A stretch of DNA of 64,000 nt from Pholiota molesta. Its lineage: Eukaryota; Basidiomycota; Agaricomycetes; Agaricales; Strophariaceae. The translations under genes and the position numbers were made by a program. The notes under the pieces are model-generated. The model ran no database searches and was not told the origin of the DNA. It worked only from the letters and a program-made list of their open reading frames with translations. The stretch spans positions 558,001 to 622,000 of the forward strand of contig JACGCK010000005.1 of assembly GCA_014925825.1 (NCBI GenBank). The letters run 5' to 3'. This document shows positions 58,061-64,000 of the stretch, in pieces; positions within the stretch are counted from its first letter, which is position 1, and each line of letters begins with the position of its first letter.

Positions 58061-60954
58061 ATGCCTCCTGTAACTGAAAAGATTGTTCCATGGCCGGCGG
58101 TCAAACCATACGATAGGCAAGCGGTCCCTGTTCCGGGAACAAAGCGTCCTGGTCAAACTGGTATGTACAACACATCATGGTATTCGATATTATTCTGATT
58201 AATAACGCACCGAACCAGCTCATTATCGCAATGGCAAGTTTATTAATTCGGTGTAGGAAGCCAAGGATGTCTCTGATGTTGCTGCAGCCATTTGGGGATT
58301 GGTTGACGAGAATACGCCTAATACGCTTCTCACTTTGGACCAGGTTTTTGCAGATGGCATGAAGGCAGGAAAGAACCGCAACTTCTTGGGCCACCGACCA
58401 GTCGTCTCGCAGAATCCCCTCAAATTTGCGCCCACTTATACGTGGATTACATACGGGGAGGTCGACACACGAAGACGCTACATAGGAAGTGCTATCCACA
58501 CCCTCTTCCAAAAAGGTGAAATTGGCGGCGGAGAGTTTCAAACCGTTGGTATCTGGTCTCCCAATCGCCCTGGTATGTCTGCATATGTTTCTGGCGTTCT
58601 TTGCTGATCCTCTGAGATAGAATGGCAAATAATCGACCTCTCCTTGCAAACCTACCAGAAGGTGGCGGTTAGCTTGTACGACACTCTTGGCAAGGATTCA
58701 GTTGGTAAGAACTTTTATCAATGAAAACTGAATAATATTACTCACGACAATGTCATCAGCATACATGTACGGCAAATCACTCTATATTCTCGCTAACGAT
58801 CTAAATTCCTCCACAGTATTCAACATGCCCATCTCTCCATTATCTTTGCTACTTCAGAGCATATACCAACACTCCTCAGGCTTGCTTCCACTGTCCCAAT
58901 GCTGAAGACTATTGTTTGCATCGATCCCATTTCCTTGGATGCCGCTAAAGTCCTGAGAGAATGGAGTCAAACAATTGGTCTCGTTTTCAAGGAATTCGCT
59001 GAACGTGTGTCTTCTGCATTGTGTTGGGGTCATATAAACTCTAATCCATCATACAGTCGAGGCATACGGCAAAGCCAACCTTCTCGAACCTATTCCAGCT
59101 TATCCAGATCTTGTTGCATCAATTTGCTATACCTCGGTGCGTTTGCATGCGCAGCTCTATATATAAATTCATATCAATGCCCATATCACAAAGGGAACTA
59201 CCAACAACCCTAAAGGTAAGATTAGACCTCGAATAATATATTTCATTCTTTAATAAACACTTCACCATAGGTGCTGTTCTCACCCACAAGAATTTGGCTA
59301 TCGCAACGCAAAGTAATCTATATGGCATGGAGTTGCCTGAGGATGCGGTTTTGATGTCCTATCTTCCATTGGCCCACATTTATGAGGTAATTTACTTATG
59401 TATGTCATAACAATTCTCTCTAATTACTTCGATATCATTCTAGAGAATTTGCGAACTGTGCTGTATCGCCGTTGGTGGAAGGATCGGTTATTACACTGGG
59501 GACCCTCTGCGCCTCCTTGAGGACGCCCAAATTCTGAAGCCTAACTTCTTCCCTTCCGTCCCTCGCGTTTTGAACCGAGTTTACCAGGCCGCCATGGTTG
59601 GCGGAAACGTTCCTGGCATCAAGGGCACATTGTTTAACAAGGCCTTGCAGACCAAGCTTGCTAACCTTCACGCAACTGGGGAGGTAAAACATGCTTTCTG
59701 GGATAGACTGGTCTTCCGTAAGGTGACTTAATTTTTCTTGATCTTCCACAAATCTGGTGCTCACAAGTGGTAAGATTCAAGCCGTTCTTGGAGGGCAACT
59801 CCAACTCGTGACCAGTGGCTCTGCACCAATCAGTCCTGAAGTGATGGACTTCTTGAAGATCGCTTTCGCATGTGAGGTCACTGAAGGTTAGTGGTTATCA
59901 CATCTCATATATGGATTTCACATTATTCACGTTGCCATTCTTAGGGTAAGATATGTCATCATTTCCCGAGGATCCTTTTCTAAACATGTTTATGCTTTGT
60001 TGAATAGATATGGCATGACAGAGAACTGCGCCGTATGCTCTAAAGCATGGCCCAATGATCCCACTGCAAGCGGCACTGTTGGTCCTCCTCAGCCCGTGAA
60101 CGAGGTCAAACTCGTAGATGTTCCTGCAATGGGTTATACTTCTGAAGACAAACCTAACCCTCGCGGAGAGCTATGTGTTCGTGGAGCTAATTGCTTCAAA
60201 ACTTACTTTAAAGGTCAGCGATTATGGCTTTGTGACATCGGACAATGTCAATAAACAACCAACAGATGAAAAGAACACGAAGGAGACCATGGATGAGGAA
60301 GGTTGGCTCCACACTGGGGATGTCGCGGAGATCGATGCTGTCGGCCGTATCAAAATCGTCGACCGCGTCAAAGTCAGTTTTTTTTTTTCGAGCGCGAAGA
60401 TCACTGCTTAATGACTTTCTATGGTACATCAGAACATCATGAAACTCGCGCAGGGTGAATATGTTGCTCTCGAGAAGATCGAGAATGTATACGGCAGCAC
60501 GCCGTTTATCGCTCAGATCTACGTTCACGGCGACGGCCTCCAATCTTACCTAGTCGCCATTGTTGTCCCCGACCCTGTCCAACTCGCCGCTGTCTCTGCC
60601 AGCGTAACTGGAAAGAAGATTTCGCCTGATGACCCTGCTGCTCTCGCAGCTGCGTGCAAGGACCCAGCTATTGTGGCTCACGTTCTAGACATGCTCACTA
60701 AGGTGGCTAAACAACAAGACCTTAAAGGGTATGTTCCAGATTGACTTTTTGTTCATTGGCTTATCCTTAACTTTTGCATATACTACAGTTTTGAAACGAT
60801 CAAGAGAGTCCATCTTAGCAATAATCTCTTCTCCGTCGAAAACGGCACTATGACCCCAACGATGAAGATTCGTCGCAAGGATGCACACAACATGTACAAG
60901 GCGGAGATTGATGCTCTATATGCCCTTGGCGAACCATCATCTAGCAAGCTTTGA
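58061..60954 (+). CDS. FAA1: Long-chain acyl-CoA synthetase (Faa1/Faa4-type)
   Basis: AMP-forming ligase that activates long-chain fatty acids with ATP and CoA. Sixteen exons: 58061..58160, 58219..58233, 58288..58572, 58621..58704, 58760..58766, 58817..59004, 59057..59136, 59194..59215, 59271..59386, 59444..59722, 59775..59886, 59945, 60008..60213, 60266..60372, 60433..60728, 60789..60954; 2064 nt, 687 residues, frame intact. Motifs: GTKRPGQT start region, [16 protein letters not shown]-binding [44 protein letters not shown], and [20 protein letters not shown] with [20 protein letters not shown]. Exon 12 is a single G and exon 5 is 7 nt. The intron after exon 2 has a GC donor at 58234. Paralogue assignment (FAA1 or FAA4) is not possible here. 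Confidence 0.93.
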
Positions 60955-63900
60955 TAGCTATTGTATACATATGTTTAAACGGCGAGAGTTTTATCTATCT
61001 ACGCGATGTCCTTGCAACTATACCTTTATGTCAGGAACATAAATTATTTACCCTCTGTCGAGAGCCTGAAAATGGAGAGCCTGAAAATGCTGTGAAAAGC
61101 TGAGATGTGGGTATGTAAGGAGCGGGTGGTTGCCTACCTGGCGCCAATTTATTAGTACTGTACAGCCTTATGATCTTATGTTCCTGTTGTTCCGGAATTA
61201 ACATTTTTGGTCACACTGTAAGATGACCCTCGTATCAGTCTGCATCGCACGATGGTGGGTACAAGTGAGTACACCGCCTTTCTGGATTATAAAATATTGC
61301 TTACTGGCCGGCGCATTCTTACAAACAGGGTTGTAAATGACAGCGCTCTATCCTCTTGCAGACGGTATTTGTCGACAGGGTATAGCACATACTGTTTGCC
61401 GTCAAGCCTTTGGCTGTCGAATGTTTAGATGTTTGATCTTCATAGTTGAAGTCTTCTCCGAGGACAAGAAATCGGGGAAGCAGCCTTTAGCCTTAAGGGC
61501 TGGCATATAAAGATATGATCCATCCATTAGCCTATAAAAAGGCGCTTATACTCACTAAGTATGCAATGCACCCATTCAATGCAAAACATGCGCGCTAAAC
61601 TGGTTACGCAATATCGACGAGCTTGGATACTGGTATGTATGCTATTACGTTCTTAGATCTATGTTGCTAAATCCATCTATTCCAGCCATCTTGTAAAACA
61701 TATTCTTCTGCTGCGTCCACTGTATGATATACGCTGTGGCCATTTCGATTTTATCTTGGCGAAATACTGAAACTTACTGCAGTCCTCAGGCTTGAATCTC
61801 ACAGATGTTTGGAAGCCGCATATTATTCACCTCGTGGCCATATTAAAATGAAGAGATGTACTGTATGTTATTTATCAGGTTCTGCGACCTCATATTTGGG
61901 CAGACCGTCGAAGTTTGTGATTGCTTCAAATCTTAACCAATGGGATGTAAGAAAGATAACAGTTTTGACTGATATTCTGACGCGAAATAGTCTAATGGCC
62001 CGATGTCAAATCGACTACATAACGCCAGTTAATGCCGCGGTGATGCAGTACTCAGTTCGTCCAATCTCGAGCCGTACAGGTTCACCAATGAGATGGTGAC
62101 CGGTGACCGTCGACGAGCCCGTAAGTCCATCAAGTTTCTGGGCTCGTATCTCAATTAATAATGACATAACATTCAGTCCACATTCTGACTCGTGAGGGTC
62201 ATATATACTTACTCACATTTTTAGTGCTTTTTATACATTCGGCAAAGCAAGAAGATAAAAATTATTTATGTAAAACCAGCCTCGGGGCGGTGCGCCAAAA
62301 CTCGGGAAGCTCCCAAACCTGAAAGACCCTTCTGCCATCCTCTATGGTCGTACTTTGACATTTTGGGAACATAAAAACTTCGAGAAAGCCCCGATTCTGG
62401 CTCTCAAAGTTGGCAGTACGATCGAGTCCTCATCTGGCACATACCAATGCAATTTACAACAGTGCCATTTTTTTCCAATTGACACATCGATGGGTCGTCT
62501 GATCTCCCATCTTCAACCCCGGTTGAGGACTAATTTGATATACACTGTGGTATATAAAGGTGAGGTCTAATTTATTCCTAGTTGGTACAATAAATTGCTT
62601 TGTGACAGAGAGAACGAACGCCGCAAGGGGAATCACAAGATAGAGTCAGCCAGACTTCTATAATGTATTTTGTCCAGATTGCTGCGGGCCTTTTGGTCCG
62701 GTATATATATGAAAGTCGATGAAAAGCTGCGTGTTGAGCGCACGATTCTCACATATATTACCCATCCAGCCACCAAAATTTCAACGTCAAGTAAAACTTT
62801 ATTATTGCACCCGTGCTGCAAGGTTTGACGCTCGTCAGGAAAGAGGCACACCTCGATATCTATGTCCATGGATATGTAATTTGCCCAGGATCGACATGGT
62901 CACTTTAAAATTAGAACTCTCTCAAGGGTATTGATGTAATCACGGGTCAATCCTTCTAACTTCTCGCTAAGATGGGGATTATGATCTAGTTGGTTGACCA
63001 CAAACCTTGTCTTCGAAGTTCGAGATTATGTGTTCTCAGAATATCATTCCGAATACGGCCTGTGAGGAAATGAGTGCCTATAGGCTCTCGTCGCCAACTT
63101 TCTTTCTGGAGACTTTGATAGGTTTCAATAGGCGATAATAATATGTACCAGTTCACCCGATCACATTAGACCTTGAAAAGTATAATCAAAAGCTTTGAAA
63201 ACCTAATGATTCTCTGACATAAATCTGTGTTCCTTCATCACAATGATAAGAGCATCCGAGTCCAGTGAGAACTTACATCATACACAAGATGTCTAAGGGC
63301 AGTTACTGACATCAATCAAAGCGCTGCAAGTAACTGTCCCACCTACTTACTAGAATTATCTCAATGTCCACATGAGCCTGAACTTACTTTTGTCCGTCTT
63401 CTCTGAGCCTTTACCTTGGTACCTGTTATTTTTGGACTTGAAAGGAAACTTGAAAGGGATGTAATAATTAAGACTTCCAAGTTCCAAGTTCGCCCTGCAT
63501 AGAGAAGAACAAACTTAGAACACGGGATAACAGCAGACATTGGCACCCATTCCTCCTGCTTCGAGGGTTGTCATGAAAATTAAAACTGTGCCAGCCTCCG
63601 TCATCAATGGACCGGAAAAATAGAGTATGGTGAAAGGGCAGATCTCCATTATACTGGTATGATAACTGTGTAACGACAATTCAATCCAAATCGAAGGTAC
63701 ATTATCTTGGAAACTGAGAAGGAGACGCGGTTAAACAGGCCGGCGCCGGATTCTGAACTGAAATCGACGGTGGTGAGGATATTTCAGAAGGATCCAGGTA
63801 AGGCTCGGTGAAAAACATTCATTAAGAAGTAGGTTACACATCCCACACGGAAATTCTAGTTGCGATTGGCCACGGAGGCAGGTCAACAACATGCCCGACG

Positions 63901-64000
63901 GGATTCATTGAACCCCGAGCTCCGACTTCCATGCAGTCGTCGGAAATCGGGCCTTAGGTTACTGAGGAGCCACCAAAAACAATCCAGAATGCGCAGAGAA
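60955..64000. other. AT-rich, gene-poor end of the window
   Basis: About 3 kb without a gene I can support. Short ORFs at 61809..62099 (plus), 62355..62570 (plus) and 62633..62869 (minus) have no recognised family and lie amid frequent stops. No terminal inverted repeats, transposase, reverse transcriptase motif or tRNA box was seen by eye. Confidence 0.4.
61060..61089. repeat. 15-bp direct tandem duplication
   Basis: The 15-mer GAGAGCCTGAAAATG occurs twice back to back (61060-61074 and 61075-61089), about 100 bp after the acyl-CoA synthetase stop, probably within its 3' untranslated region. Confidence 0.7.

Overview
The window is nuclear DNA of a filamentous basidiomycete, most likely an agaricomycete. 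Genes are densely packed on both strands and broken by many short introns (mostly 50-65 nt, GT-AG, a few GC-AG). Products are typical eukaryotic and fungal housekeeping proteins. I can reconstruct 30 protein genes. Exon joins were checked by reading phase and by whether exon lengths add up to whole codons. I saw no tRNA, rRNA, CRISPR array, intact transposon or biosynthetic cluster.

Layout. 1-6.4 kb: N-terminus of an Arf-GEF (Gea/GBF1), proteasome subunit alpha-4, a family C78 (ZUP1-like) protease and the TFIIH/CAK subunit Tfb3. 6.7-12.4 kb: a membrane-anchored LigB/DODA-type dioxygenase, the PKA catalytic subunit and a WD40 protein. 13.3-18.5 kb: nitronate monooxygenase, cytochrome c heme lyase, ribosome-biogenesis factor Ssf1 and a conserved unknown. 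18.5-29 kb: splicing factor Syf1, Rab geranylgeranyltransferase alpha subunit and an Edc4/Ge-1 decapping scaffold. 29.5-36.6 kb: a membrane-anchored M24 aminopeptidase, Sft2, glyoxalase II and a Ser/Pro-rich transmembrane protein. 37.5-47.5 kb: SRP receptor alpha, an RS/RD-rich protein, mitochondrial ribosomal protein mL49, Rab GTPase Ypt1 and two tandem zinc-ribbon paralogues. 48-57.3 kb: a Zn2Cys6 transcription factor, Nop16, Qcr10, a HAD-like hydrolase and a penta-EF-hand protein. 58-61 kb: long-chain acyl-CoA synthetase. 61-64 kb: AT-rich, no gene I can support.

The genes do not form one pathway. Membrane traffic is over-represented: Arf-GEF, Rab prenylation, Sft2, Ypt1 and SRP receptor. 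Many neighbours are head-to-head pairs sharing 190-380 bp.

The strongest anomaly is that about two thirds of the genes need apparent single-base corrections to stay open. I count about 33 one-base losses, mostly in short G/C runs, against two sites with net +1 or -2. Affected genes include essential ones (SYF1, YPT1, SSF1, SRP receptor), so homopolymer under-calling in the assembly is the best explanation. The most interesting biological candidates are a probable 1-nt exon and a 7-nt exon in the acyl-CoA synthetase gene. I found no convincing new biological system.
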